Below are positions 47,160-59,088 of a DNA stretch of 64,000 bases, piece after piece (within the stretch, counting starts at the first letter, position 1; each line of letters opens with the position of its first letter). A program made the translations under genes and the position numbers. The notes beneath the pieces were generated by a model, which was given only the letters and a program-made list of their open reading frames with translations, was not told where the DNA came from and did not search any database. Source of the DNA: Poa pratensis (taxonomy: Eukaryota; Streptophyta; Magnoliopsida; Poales; Poaceae); the NCBI GenBank assembly GCA_947311845.1, contig CAMZMU010000040.1, positions 69,929,341 through 69,993,340 on the forward strand, in the 5' to 3' direction.

Positions 47160-48943
47160 CCATGATAGGATGGGACGTCGCGAAGGGGCATTCAAGTTGG
47201 GGCGGTGAGAGTTTGATGTGTTTGCATTGAAGACGGGAGCGGCAGGGCTCGTCAGGACAGTTCCTGCGTGTCCCGGCTAATTTGCGTCGGCCACTTTCCG
47301 TCATTCGCCATATCTCATGCTGGAAACTAGAGATTTTGTTTTTGCAAAGTGTTGCATGGAGACGGAGTACAAAGTGTTGAGCATAGTCTTACAAAATGCA
47401 AACAGTTGAACCAATTGTGTCTGTATGAGGTTCCCGTAAAACTCGGCGACACAAAGTTGCAGCGAAAAAAACGAGTGGATATTCCAGTAATTTAGCTCTT
47501 TAAAAAAAATCCAAAAATTGTCATTTTTGTGTTGCTCAAAACGTATTGTATTTTACATTGAGATTTTGCACATTTGTAAAATATAGCATTGAGAACATGC
47601 ATGATTTTTTTCCAGAGTTTTATGAAACTTTTAAATGTATTTTTTGATTTTTTTTTAAGCGAGATCACTTAACCTCGGGAGACAAAACTATTTTCCGCCA
47701 AAAAACGTGCAATTTTTGTAGCACCAAGTCCACCATTATGTTTCCCCGCCCGAAAATAACAGTCTTCAGCCGGGAATCAACGGGTCCCACTCCTCTGCTT
47801 GCCACACCGATGGCGTAAGGGGTGGAGATCTCGAACCCGCGCTCGCCACACTGGCAACGACGTTATAGTGGCTAAGGTGGCGTTCTGCGAAAGAAGCATA
47901 AGGAGGTCGTGGAATCGTCTGGTCGCTGCTCCTTTTGAGTGGTGGATCTCGTTTGTTCTACAGTGTGTTGTGGATTTGGTTTTATTTAGATCGATTCAAG
48001 AGTTTTATGGCGGCGACTTCGGTCAGGTCGACTCCAATAAGGCAGCGGCGACAGCGGCGCGTCGGTGGTGGCTTTCTCCGGCAGCGGTAGTGGTTCATAG
48101 GTTGTCCAAGAATCTCGATGTAATTTTATAGTGTTTGGCATCTGCATGTACTTCTTGTGAACTTCTATAATGATCTGAATTTGTCTCTTAAAAAACTAAT
48201 TCTCGTTGGATATATTGACTTCCAAAGAAAATCAAAAAACCAGGGATGATTATTTATCTGGTGGCAGAAAAGGAGGGAACACAAGAGCATGTCCACATTA
48301 ACGGCGCTGGGTCTCAGCAGCAGCACGAGTGGTCCGTTGGGAACTCCGTGGTCCGTTCCATCGAATCTACCTTGAATGCATACGGGTGGGTGTGCCGGTT
48401 CCGGCGACGGGCATGCCATCCATCCATGATCCATCCCCGGCCAATTCGGCGTGCGTGCGCCGTGCCGTGCCGCATCGTTCCGCGCTCGGACGCCGTGGCT
48501 TTGGGAACTCGATCTCCTTGGTGCTAGAACGGTTGAGAGTTTCACGCCGATCACACACTCCTACCCGTAGCCGCGCCGTAGTAGATGCTAGCAATACGCT
48601 CGGATCAAGCATGTCATCGATCCATGGTTCGCTACCTTGTCTTGGTCTGACCAAGCATTTAGAGCTGTACGTGCAGGCTGTCCTAAAGTTGTTATGTGCT
48701 CAATTCATTAGGCGGCCGGCCGGAGTCGCAGAAGATGAGCACTCCATGATAGCGCTAGAAGACTACTGCAGCATCCGTTACCAATAAAGCGTCCGGCAAA
48801 TGTGTCGGACAGGCGCTATTAGCAGCACCGTCAAAGGTTGCCTTGGGACTGGGCGGGCTTCCAGTTAGGGACCAGGCGGCTTCCAGTTGTATTTTTCTAA
48901 AGAAACATGCGACTAAAAACAACGAATTTCATTCGTATTTGGA
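47160..48943. other. Upstream region of LTPG with retroelement-like tail
   Basis: 47160-47790 is promoter and AT-rich spacer. 47799-48200 resembles the 3' end of a non-LTR element on the plus strand (a GGCGGCGA-rich part, then ATCTCGATGTAATTTTAT and a TGTCTCTTAAAAAA end), but no duplication was found. 48250-48900 is GC-moderate with overlapping unsupported ORFs. A short tandem duplication (CGGGCTTCCAGTTAGGGACC) lies near 48856-48890. Confidence 0.4.
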
Positions 48944-50957
48944 TATACTAGGAAACGTGCCCGTGCGTTGCAACGAGAGAGAAAACATTTAACTTATAGA
49001 GAAAAATATAGACGTCGCCCAAAATATGCCTGTGCGTTGCGACGGGTATTAGACGGGCGGGAGCCCTGTTTCCTATTTTTAATTTAAAACTATATAAAAC
49101 CTAACCATTTGCACATGAATCATCATATAACTTATACTTCACATCATACTAAAGCACGGTAGTCGTTGCTTGGCTACACAAAAATTAATTCCCGTTAGAA
49201 AACTTAAATCTCAGAAGCTAGTGGTAAACATGAGAACACAAATATTAATTCACATTAGAATACTTAAATAGTAGTTGATCCTACGCTCCGTTGGTTGTTT
49301 GTTTCTGTCGTTCCTGATCATGGTCCATTGTATGTCCGCTGACGCGCAGAGAAAGGATGTGAAAGTCATGCTACCTGTACTAAATGTTGATCCTACGAAA
49401 GTCATGCAAGCCATGCAGCACGCGGCTCCTCTCGTCGAACCTCCTCTCCTTGCTCCTCGCGTCAGCGCGATGTGTCTTCAGCGAATCAGCACCGCTCTCA
49501 CTCTCGCCAGTAGCAGCTAATGATCGGAGCCGGGGACATATCTCATGCCACCCGCGAGCTGGAAGTTGGAACTACTGAGTTGTGCGCAAATTAAGGAGGG
49601 TCTTTCCATAATGTATACATTGCAGCCTTGAATCATCGGTTCCAACATGAAGGCACACTATGGGGATGATGGCTTGAGGAGGTAGTAACGGCCCTAAGCA
49701 AGAGCGCTGTCGCGCCAAGCTCCAGGCCTGAGCGCCGTCGAATCGGCCAGCGTGAGTCGGGCACTTCGGGCGGCGCTGTGATGACGGCCACAGCGAGAGG
49801 TGCACAGTCGCCTCCATACTTCGGGCAGCGCTGGGATGGCGGCCACGGTGAGAGGTGCACTGTCGCCTACACCGCGGCATTGGCGAGAGCTCCACCACTG
49901 CGTCACAGTACAGCCGGGCGAAGCAAAAAACCTCAATGGGAACATAGATCAACTCGCGGTTGACGTCAGCGCCGCGTCCTCTCGCCTGGCCAACTCGGAA
50001 GGGTCGACGGCTGGCCTCTGTCGGCGGGAAAGGCATGCTCACGCTCCTCTACGCCAGACATGGCCTTCCGCCGGCATGAGCGTCGAACTGTCGGCCTAGG
50101 GATTCGTCACGGGGGAACTTGTAGGAGCTGGCATGGCTCTTGGAAGCCGGCGTGGGCATCGGTTTGGTCTTCTGGACGGGGAATTCGACGGCGGCGAGGA
50201 ATCGAGCAGAGGTGGTCGAGGGCGACGGCGACGAGGCGAGATGAGGCTTTAGGCGTGCATCCGAGCAGCTTTTATTCAGACCGTCTGTAGATGAATCCTT
50301 AGTTGGGATGGGCACTGCTAACTCTTCGACCGCCCGCTCGACCGATCGATCACCATGGCTGTCCCAGGCAGAGCGTCTCATGGCTTCCAAGACGACAGGA
50401 CAAAGGCGGCGGTCTGGAACAGATCGATGGCAGCCTGTCGTGACGCTGACCGGTGGCCGCGTTGTCGATCGCCGTCAACCTCAACGGCATGAGCCTCGAC
50501 GGCGAGCTCCGGCTCCACGCGCTCCTCGCAATCCTGGTGTTGCGACTTCTCGACTTCTACGGCAACCTCTCGCCCGCGCCTGCATCCGGCCGTGCTCGCC
50601 GCGTTCGAGAATCAGGTCTGCGGGGATGCTGAGACCAGGAAGAATCGCGTGCGTGACCAATATTTTCGATCTTGTTCCTCTATCTGATCTCACGTGTGCA
50701 TATATAGGAATCACAGAGCTATGAACTTGCCCGCTAGGAAATTCCTAAACCCAATCGGCTTGGAGTTATTTTGTTCTACCAGAGCCCGTATGACGGACGA
50801 ACCAAACGCTGGAACTTGATTTGACGCGCAAAAAAATAAATAGATGAAACGGTATTTAACTTATGGGTGGCAGTGGTGGGTAATTTGTGCGAATTTTAGG
50901 GGTATTTTCAACGACGTACGAGAAGAAGCCTTAATGCTTTTATTATTAGGTATAGAT
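48944..50957. mobile_element. Dispersed grass repeat of uncertain class
   Basis: The left edge carries TACTAGGAAACGTGCCCGTG followed by CGTTGCAACG, a motif I associate with high-copy grass elements. The right edge reads TTTTATTATTAGGTATAGAT. Between them lie AT-rich arms and a GC-rich middle (49700-50680) that looks like captured genic DNA. No transposase, and no convincing TSD or terminal inverted repeats. A Helitron is possible but is not shown. Confidence 0.4.
50465..50580 (+). pseudogene. Possible leucine-rich-repeat gene fragment
   Basis: One frame reads SIAVNLNGMSLDGELRLHAL then LAILVLRLLDFYGNLSPA, resembling the LRR start of receptor-like kinases (VxLNGMSLxGEL). It is short, has no start or stop context, and lies inside a repeat, so it is probably a captured fragment. 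Confidence 0.35.
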
Positions 50958-51074
50958 TTTACAAAGTAGAACGAAATTTGAACTAAACCTAATCTTATTC
51001 CTAGTAGTGATAGAACGGGTCCTATGTAGAGAAATCGACGCCGCTGTATCCGCCATCGCCTCCTCCGGCATCTC

Positions 51075-52270
51075 TGAAAGGATCGTATGACACCTAGAGG
51101 GGGGGTGAATAGGTGCTACTTCAATTTTAGTACTTTTTCAAATTATGCTTGACACAAAAGGTAAATTCTCTAGATATGCAACTAAGGTGAATTTACCTAT
51201 ATGACAAGCTAGCAACTAAGCAAGGTACATAAAGTAAAGACGGTAAACAAGGATAAAGTTAACCGAAGTGAAAGCACGTGGAGACACGGATGTATTCCCG
51301 AATTCCTCCTTTTTAGGGGAGTACGTCTCGTTGGAGATGTGTGAACCAACACAATGGTTCAACAGCCATAAAGGTTTCACCTTCTTCTCCGATAAACCGC
51401 ACCACAAAGGTTTGGTTCACCTTCAACTATCGGAAACCTTCAAGGCGGAGTCCGGAGCCTTTATAACAACAATCCGGGGCACAACCCACAACTGGATTGC
51501 GGGCTCCCGAATGGCTCTAATCTGTCACAAAGACAACAAGTGAGTACAACAAGAGGCTAGGTTTTCCCAATGAGAACCCTAGCAAATGGTCCCACAAGTG
51601 AATGAGGGGGAAATGTAAATCGGCTTGGTGAAGATGTAGATCCGGGCCTTCTCCTTCAATCCTCCAAAGATCAACAAGTTTGGGTGGAGGGATTGGGAGA
51701 TCTAGTGATTCTTGAGCTTGCTATAATGGTGTTCTTCAATGCTGGGCGAGCTGGCTGGCTGAAGGTAGGTGGAGAGGTATAAATACCCCTCCCCAAAATT
51801 ATAGCCGTTGCAGACAGCTTCACACCGGAGACTCCGGTCAGAGTGACCGGAGACTCCGGCCGACACACCGGAGACTCCGGACACATTCCGGCAAGTCTCC
51901 GGACGGGTTCCAGGGGCTGAACCACTTAAGGCTTGGAGCAGCTCGGACCGGAGACTTTCGTCCAAGGACCGGAGACTCCGGCCAAGGGCGGAGACCCCGG
52001 TCTCCCTCCGGCAACTTTCCGGCAACACTCCGGACAGTGTCCAGGGAGTGAACCAAGCTGCGTTCCTTCGACCAGTTCCCCTGAGTCCGGAGACTCCGGT
52101 TCAGCAGAGTAGAGACTCCGGCCTGGAAGTCTCCAAAAACTCTTTTCCTTTTGGTGTTGATGCACACATGTTTTACATAACAAAACCTGCATCACTTAAC
52201 ACCTAATTAAAACATCACTAGTGTTGTTAACTAACACACAAAACATAAGGGATCACGAAATGCTCTTTCA
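51075..52270 (-). repeat. 3' LTR of the Sirevirus element
   Basis: A 1196-bp LTR with TGAAAG/CTTTCA ends. It contains five perfect CCGGAGACTCCGG palindromes (51825, 51847, 51868, 51969, 52087). ATCTC (51070-51074) is the presumed one-sided target sequence. Confidence 0.8.
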
Positions 52271-52286
52271 ATCTCCTCCTTTTCGG
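52271..52286 (-). promoter_or_regulatory. Polypurine tract of the Sirevirus element
   Basis: CCGAAAAGGAGGAGAT on the minus strand directly precedes the 3' LTR. Further GGGGGAGTGC tracts lie at 52358-52369 and 55508-55521. Confidence 0.75.
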
Positions 52287-52815
52287 TGTTAGATGACAAC
52301 ACTAGGATTTGCAATAGAATTCCACAACTAGATCATGTTCTCAAGAAAAATGAAAAGCACTCCCCCTAAATGTGTGCATCTAATTAATTTGCCTTTGAAT
52401 GCAAATACACACATATAGAGAGACACTTTCCAACAAGGTACATCAACATGAAGAAGAAACAATAATTTGCACAAAAGAGACATCACACATTAGGTTGGGA
52501 CCTGAGATGAAAACCATACCTTGTGCATATAAATGTAGATAAATATCCATAGAGATCATAGCACAATATGATGTAGTCCCAACCATACATAATGAGAAAT
52601 CCATATGTCTCACACACCACATAGTACAAAACTCACAAATAGGAAATAAGTTTAAGAACAAAGATAAATGAACACAAGCTTCAAAGAAATGATAAAAGAG
52701 CATGCTTGTGTCCGCCCCATGCAAATCCCGGTGTGAACCTAGTAGAACTACTTCTCCCCCTTGGCATCGAAACGCCAAAAAGGGGAAAATAGCGATGCTA
52801 ACGACACCAAGAAGA

Positions 52816-54489
52816 TCATTCAGAGGCTTCTTCTTCATCTTCCTCATCACCACCTCCACCTTCATTGTAGTCCTCATCGGATTCATCCGTAGGAGCCTTG
52901 CCGGTGTTGCGAGAAGTGGATGGCATGGAGGACACATCCTCAAAATCAGCCCAAGGAAAGTACCCTTCGTTCCAATGGCCAATGGTGATAGTGTTGTCTG
53001 ACTCGGATGAGACAATTGGGTTCCCATCTTCATCTTCTTCGGGAGGAGGAGTGATGCCACCATTGTTAACTTTGCGCAATTCCCTGATGATAATACCTTG
53101 GTTGCTCATAATGTGCTTCCTCTCCTTATAGGCGTCATGGTTTTCCTTGTGAACCGCAATACCCATGCAAATCATCTTTCTCTTCCACCAAGAGAGCTTA
53201 CTCACTTCCTTGTTCACTAGAGCCTTGCCACGAGCATGAGATGGAGGGTCGGCATTTTTGCTCCTTATAGGCATTGGGGCCTCCGAAACCACATCCTCAT
53301 CACTAGATTGGACTGGAACACGAGAGGTAGAAGGCTGGTTATGCTTGCGGAGCTGTTGGAGAGTGCCCTTGGGGTGCTTGGTGAAGGTTGAGGTATTGAG
53401 GGTAGGCACCGTGGCAAGGATGAGCTTCGTCACATAGGGTGCATACAAGGGATTCTTATTCTCACATATTGCCCAATGCAGCTCACACTTGATGAAATCC
53501 ATAACATCAATCTCAACACCTTGGCAATTTGGACCAGCTTTGTGAACTTTGTAAGCATGGTAGAGAAGATTGACAAGTCCTCGAATAGCATCCACATTCC
53601 TGGCTTGAGGAGCAAGACTAAAACGGACCATGCGGAGGAAGATGTTGTAAGTGGGGAGGAAGTCTCGGTTTGTGCCCACGGAGGATGCCTTAGAATACAA
53701 AGGGCGTAAGCGGCGCTTGTTATAGGCGACACCCTCCATATGCATCCTCTTGCCAACCGGAGTAGTAGCCCCCTTAAACTCATAGCCCAACAACTTTCCA
53801 AACTCCACAAAGTTGGAACTACACTTGTGCGGATCGGTCATCCAAGTTAAAGTAACATCTTCATCCTCTCCAAAAACAAGAGTGGCAAAGAACTGTTGAA
53901 CAAAGGTAATATCATAGTCTTGTTGAGTGTGGGAGATAAGCTTCTCAAGTCCAAGCTTCCGAACAATCCACACTGCCTCTTGAAAGTATGGCTTCATGTT
54001 CAAGGCATCAAGATTGAGCACCTTTTGCTCACAAACGGCATGCTTGAGTGAAAGCTTGGCATATATCTCATGCATAATGAGTTGTTGCTCTTTCCGACAA
54101 AAGTTAGGATCATCGGTGTTGCGCGGTAAATCAAAGAAGGGCTGCAGCCTCATGTTGCGAAAGTCACTCTTTCCCATATCCAAAACTGTGGTCAAAGAGT
54201 CATAACGTGCCTTCTTGGCCAATTCTTGCTCCTGAAACTCGGCCTCAGCTTGTATCCTGGTGGATTCCTCTTTGGTGGCACAACGCTGACGAAAGCTGTC
54301 TGTATTGCGATCATACACAAGATTGTCCCGAGTTTGAGCACGGTCTTTTATCGAGACCTTATGGGGGTTGGATGAGGAAGCCTTGGTCCTCTGAGTACAT
54401 GTCAGAAACAAAGTAGGAGGATAGCATAGAGATAAGCATACATGTCCATAGAATTCAAACGAGAGGTAATCAAAAATTTCTGGGCACAA
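52816..54489 (-). CDS. Sirevirus envelope-like / putative plant transposon protein
   Basis: An uninterrupted 557-codon ORF downstream of pol on the same strand, in the position where Sireviruses carry an envelope-like gene. It has a short hydrophobic stretch near the N-terminus (CLSLCYPPTLFLTC), a charged region (KDRAQTRDNLVYDRNTD), a globular middle (residues about 110-380) and a very acidic C-terminus (DEDYNEGGGGDEEDEEEASE). The true start is uncertain. A splice acceptor-like site occurs just after the hydrophobic stretch, and a Pro-rich open stretch upstream (54832-54758, MPPAPPPPKRRDLPPLRLDH) could be a first exon. The function is unknown, and envelope activity is only an analogy. It is intact while gag and pol are broken. 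Confidence 0.65.
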   Translation of the reverse strand: MCPEIFDYLSFEFYGHVCLSLCYPPTLFLTCTQRTKASSSNPHKVSIKDRAQTRDNLVYDRNTDSFRQRCATKEESTRIQAEAEFQEQELAKKARYDSLTTVLDMGKSDFRNMRLQPFFDLPRNTDDPNFCRKEQQLIMHEIYAKLSLKHAVCEQKVLNLDALNMKPYFQEAVWIVRKLGLEKLISHTQQDYDITFVQQFFATLVFGEDEDVTLTWMTDPHKCSSNFVEFGKLLGYEFKGATTPVGKRMHMEGVAYNKRRLRPLYSKASSVGTNRDFLPTYNIFLRMVRFSLAPQARNVDAIRGLVNLLYHAYKVHKAGPNCQGVEIDVMDFIKCELHWAICENKNPLYAPYVTKLILATVPTLNTSTFTKHPKGTLQQLRKHNQPSTSRVPVQSSDEDVVSEAPMPIRSKNADPPSHARGKALVNKEVSKLSWWKRKMICMGIAVHKENHDAYKERKHIMSNQGIIIRELRKVNNGGITPPPEEDEDGNPIVSSESDNTITIGHWNEGYFPWADFEDVSSMPSTSRNTGKAPTDESDEDYNEGGGGDEEDEEEASE

Positions 54490-54725
54490 ATGGTTGATCT
54501 ATACCGGAGTCTCCGGTGTCAGGGGGCGGAGTCTCCGGCCAGATCGGAGTCTCCGGCCTTATGGAACCGGAGTCTCCGGCCCTGAAACCCTAGACTACAA
54601 TCTAGGTCAAAAATTGGTGCCAAGACAATGAAGATTACTTCTAGAAAGCACATTGCCAGCAAAAGGTTCTACACCACCAAGTCCAAAGCTATCTACTCTC
54701 AAAATTTCATCTAGGATGAAACCCT

Positions 54726-54759
54726 AGAGAGAGAGAGAGAGAGAGAGAGGAAATACCCT
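54726..54759 (+). repeat. (AG)17 microsatellite
   Basis: Perfect dinucleotide run between the possible first exon and the main envelope-like ORF. Confidence 0.95.
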
Positions 54760-55580
54760 TGGGCTTCATGGTGTGGTCCAAACGGAGGGGAGGAAGATCC
54801 CGACGCTTGGGAGGTGGAGGAGCCGGTGGCATGGCGGATTCCAGCGGCGGAGAGCAGCCGGAGGGCACCTTGGAGTCGTCGGCGGCTGCTGGGGTGATTT
54901 TGGGGTCGGGGGTGAGTGAGAAGTTGTAGGTCAACTCCTCACCCCGATCCCCTTTTGGAGCCCAGCGGGAATGCCGAGACCGGAGTCTCCGGCCCAAACA
55001 CACCGGAGTCTTCGGCCTGGCCAGAGATTCCGGGGTTTGGGGCGGAGACTTCAGTCAGACCGGAGTCTCCGGGCTAGATCACCGGAGTCTCCGGCCCCAC
55101 AGACTCAAAAATGCCAGATTTATGGTGTTGGACATGTATGTTGCAAGAGGAGCATGTTTTTAGATAAGATAGGCATGGGTTGGAACAAGGTCACTGATGG
55201 TGGGATAAATACTAGAAAATTGCAAGAAGCAAACAATAAAGGCCAATTTCTAGTGTTTCTCCCAAAAACGAACACAAGGTCTAGAAATACCCAAATAAAA
55301 CAAATAAGATCAACTCTTAACGAAGAAGAGGGCGGTGGCCTAGGCCACCATGTATGAATATGTGTGTGTGACACCGCGAAGATATATCTTGGGTTCACCG
55401 CCACCACTCATCATTTAAGCTCACAATTCGTAGAAACGAATATAGATAAGTAAATGAGTTCTTACTATCGGCATAATGGGGGGAGGGATAGTCCAATGAA
55501 TTAGGACCGCACTCCCCCTATGTCCATGCCTACACCTAAACCAAATAGATAGTTAAGAAATAGGTGTGTATGCAAGATAG

Positions 55581-58500
55581 TCAAGCCACGCTCTTTGAAT
55601 CCACGATATTTAGCTCATGCCTCAAATAAGTGAATCTTGCTTCATCAAGTGGCTTCGTGAACATATCGGCAAGTTGTTCTTTGGTTGGAATATAGCCAAG
55701 CTCAATGTCACCACGGGCAATGTGATCACGAATAAAATGATGACGAATCACAATATGCTTCGTTCTTGAGTGTTGCACCGGGTTGTGACCAATCTTGATA
55801 GCACTTTCATTGTCACACAAAAGAGGCACTTTGTCACAATGGACACCGTATTCCTTTAAAGTTTGCCTCATCCATAGCAATTGAGTGCAAGCACTAGCGG
55901 TTGCCACATACTCGGCTTCGGTGGTGGAGAGAGATATACAATTTTGCTTCTTAGAAGACCAACTCACCAAGGACCTACCAAGGAATTGGCATGCCCCGGA
56001 AGTTGATTTCCTATCATCCTTACAACCGGCCCAATCCGAATCCGTGTACCCGGCAAGAGAGAAGTTGGAGCCCTTAGGATACCACAAACCAAACCTTGGG
56101 GTATGAACCAAATATCGAAGGATTCTATTGACCGCTTCATGTGGCTTTCTTTAGGAGCCGCTTGATACCTTGCACACACCCCTACGCTCAACACAATATC
56201 GGGTCTAGATGCACAAAGATAAAGCAAAGAACCAATCATAGAGCGATAAAGTTTTTGATCAACATCAATACCCTTTGGATTTAGTTCAAGATGACATTTG
56301 GTGTCCATAGGAAACCTCTTCTCTTTAGCATCTTGCATCTTGAACCTCTTGAGCATGTCTTGGGTGTACTTGGCTTGAGAATGAAAGTCCCTTCACTCAA
56401 TTGCTTGATCTCAAAACCAAGAAAGAACTTCAACTCTCCCATCATGGACATCTCAAACCTATCGGTCATAAGCTTTGAAAATTCATCATTAAAAGCTTTG
56501 TTAGATGAGCCAAAGATAATATCATCCACATAGAGTTGGCATATGAAAAGCTCCCCTTTAACCCTCTTGGTAAAGAGGGTGGATCGATTTGCCCCACTTC
56601 AAATCCACGGTCTAGCAATAGCTCTCTTAGGTGCTCATACCAAGCACGAGGTGCTTGTTTGAGACCATAGAGCGCCTTATCAAGCTTGTAGACATGGTTA
56701 GGGAAGTTTGGGTCCTCAAATCCCGGTGGTTGCTTAACATATACCAACTCCTTTAAGGACCATTAAGAAAAGCACTTTTCACATCCATTTGTTGCAATTT
56801 AAAGTTATGATGTGATGCATATGCAAGAAGGATACGGATGGACTCAAGGCGAGCCACGGGAGCAAAGTCTCTCCAAAATCAATGCCTTCAACTTGAGAGT
56901 ACCCTTGAGCCACCAATCTTGCCTTGTTCCTCACAACCATTCCATGTTCATCTTGCTTGTTCTTGAATATCCACTTTGTGCCTATAACATTGCGGCAATC
57001 TTTTGGCTTCTCAACTAAATTCCACACTTTGTTGCGCTTGAAGTTATTGAGTTCATCATGCATAGCTTCCAACCAATCCGGGTCTTCAAGAGCTTCAAAC
57101 ACTTTCTTTGGTTCCACCATGGAGATGTGTGCTTGATGCTCACTAAAGCTTGCCAATTGACCTCTTGTGGTAACATTGCGACTTGCATCACCAATGATAG
57201 CTTCAAGATAATGACTCTTTATTTCCAATCTCTTTAACTCTTGCTTTACGACGGGCTTCGATATCTCTATTGCATCTTGGAGGTATCACTTGATCATCTT
57301 GATCATTTGAGTCCCCGTCTTGACCGGAATGTTGACCTTGATCATCATTTTGCACATCTTCAACAATAGAAGGAGAGGGTTGATCTTGGTCTTGACCTTG
57401 GCTAGCATCAACAATAGGAGAGCTTGGTTCTTGCATAGCAACTTGGTCAACTAGAGGAGGGTCTTGAACTTGTTCTTGGGTTGGTGCATCATTTGCTTCC
57501 ATGGTAGGCGCCGGTTCAACTTGTGATGATGGTATCTCCACTTGAGTGGAGTTTGGACTTGCTTGACTTGCTTGAGGAGGCTCATGATGGATCTCAACGG
57601 GGTGATAGAAGCCAACGCCCATTCTCCTTATTGCATCTTGAGGTTCCTCATTATCTACATCACAAACATGAAATTGCGCCACTTGGGAGCCGTCATTCTC
57701 ATCGAACTCACACTACAAGATTCCACAACTCTCCCTAAGGATTTGTCGTAGACTCTATAAGTGTGAGAGTCCGCACCGTAACCAACAAAATACCCTCTAA
57801 AGCTTTAGATTCAAATTTAGATAAACGAACACCTTTGATTTTGTAGAAACACTTACAACCAAACACACGGTAGTAGGAGATATTGGGCTTGTTGCCGGTA
57901 AGCATTTCATATGGAGTTCCTTTTTCCAACGCGAATAACCGGTTTGATGACTGACACGCCGTGGAGATGGCCTCGGCCCACAAGAAAGCGGAGACTTAAA
58001 CTCCGCCAACATGGACCTTGCCATATCCATGAGAGTCCGGTTCTTCCTCTCGGCTACACCATTTTGTTGAGGGGTATATGCAGCGGAATATTGATGACGA
58101 ATTCCCTCTTCACTAAGAAACTCATTTAGGGTGTAGTTCTTGAACTCGGAGCCATTGTCACTTCTAATGGCCAATATGGGAACATTGTGTTGACGTTGAA
58201 CTTCATTGGAGAAGTCGATGACGGCTTGTTGAGTCTCATCCTTCGACTTGAAGAAATAAACCCAAGTAAATCTTGAATAGTCATCAACAATCACCAAACA
58301 ATACTTCTTCCCACCAAGACTCGGTTGAGGAACGGCACCAAAGAGATCAACATGAAGAAGTTCCAATATCCTCTTTGATGAGATGATGGTCTTGCTTGAG
58401 TGGGGAGAATCATGCATCTTTCCTTCAACACAAGCCCTACAAAGACGATCTCTAGAAAAAGAAACATTCTTTTAGTCCAAGAATGTGGCCACCCTTGTGA

Positions 58501-58970
58501 AGACTTTGCAAAGTTCTCATATTGACATGGGACAAGCGGCGATGCCACAACCATCCCACGTCGGCCTTTCCGAATAGGCATATTGCTTGAGTGTTGGTTG
58601 ACCCCGAAAAGTCCACCACAAACAACTCATTTTCAACATACCCAACGAACATGACCTTTAGAGTCTTGCTCCTCAAGAGTACCACCATATCAATAGTAAA
58701 ATGGACATCAAATTTCATCTTATTAAGTGCACGAACGGACATAAGATTGTAACCGAGGGACTCGACAAGCATGACATTTACAAGGGTGATATCCTTTGCA
58801 ACTACCACCTTGCCGAGACCCTTTACCTCAGCTCTTTACCTCATTATATTTGGTTCCAACTCCGTCATAATCTCCTTGCTTCCGGTCATATGACTAGTGC
58901 ATCCACTATCAACCACCCATTTAGACCCACCGGAAGCATAGTCCTACAAGAAATCATTGCTTGGATTTAG
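55581..58970 (-). pseudogene. pol: Sirevirus pol (protease-integrase-RT-RNase H), frameshifted
   Basis: Copia-order pol on the minus strand. The protease motif VVDSGCTSHMTGS is near 58910. The pre-integrase part WHRRLSHVNMRTL is near 58530. The integrase DDE core (LLHVDLFGAVP, IRSDNGSEFKN, AYTPQQNGVAERKNR) spans 58360-58020. RT runs from FEALEDPDWLEAMHDEL (57100) through [10 protein letters not shown] and [14 protein letters not shown] (56740-56640) to the YVDDIIFGS box near 56525. RNase H (DSDWAGCKDDRKSTSGACQF to TTEAEYVATA) ends in a stop at 55581. Frame breaks near 58455, 57950, 57720, 57220, 56850, 56760, 56580 and 56130 make it non-functional. Confidence 0.9.
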
Positions 58971-59088
58971 GTACCCATTTCTCAATGGGTCCTCTTTTGT
59001 TAGCAACAAGGGTCTTAGGAACCCAAATAGAATAAGCAATGTAACCATCATAAGGACCAACATATTTGCATAAACATCCCCATAATAA

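Noticed and set aside
51825..55094. CRISPR-like array from the repeated CCGGAG palindromes
   Set aside because: Spacing is irregular, the units are only 13 bp, and the setting is a plant Sirevirus.
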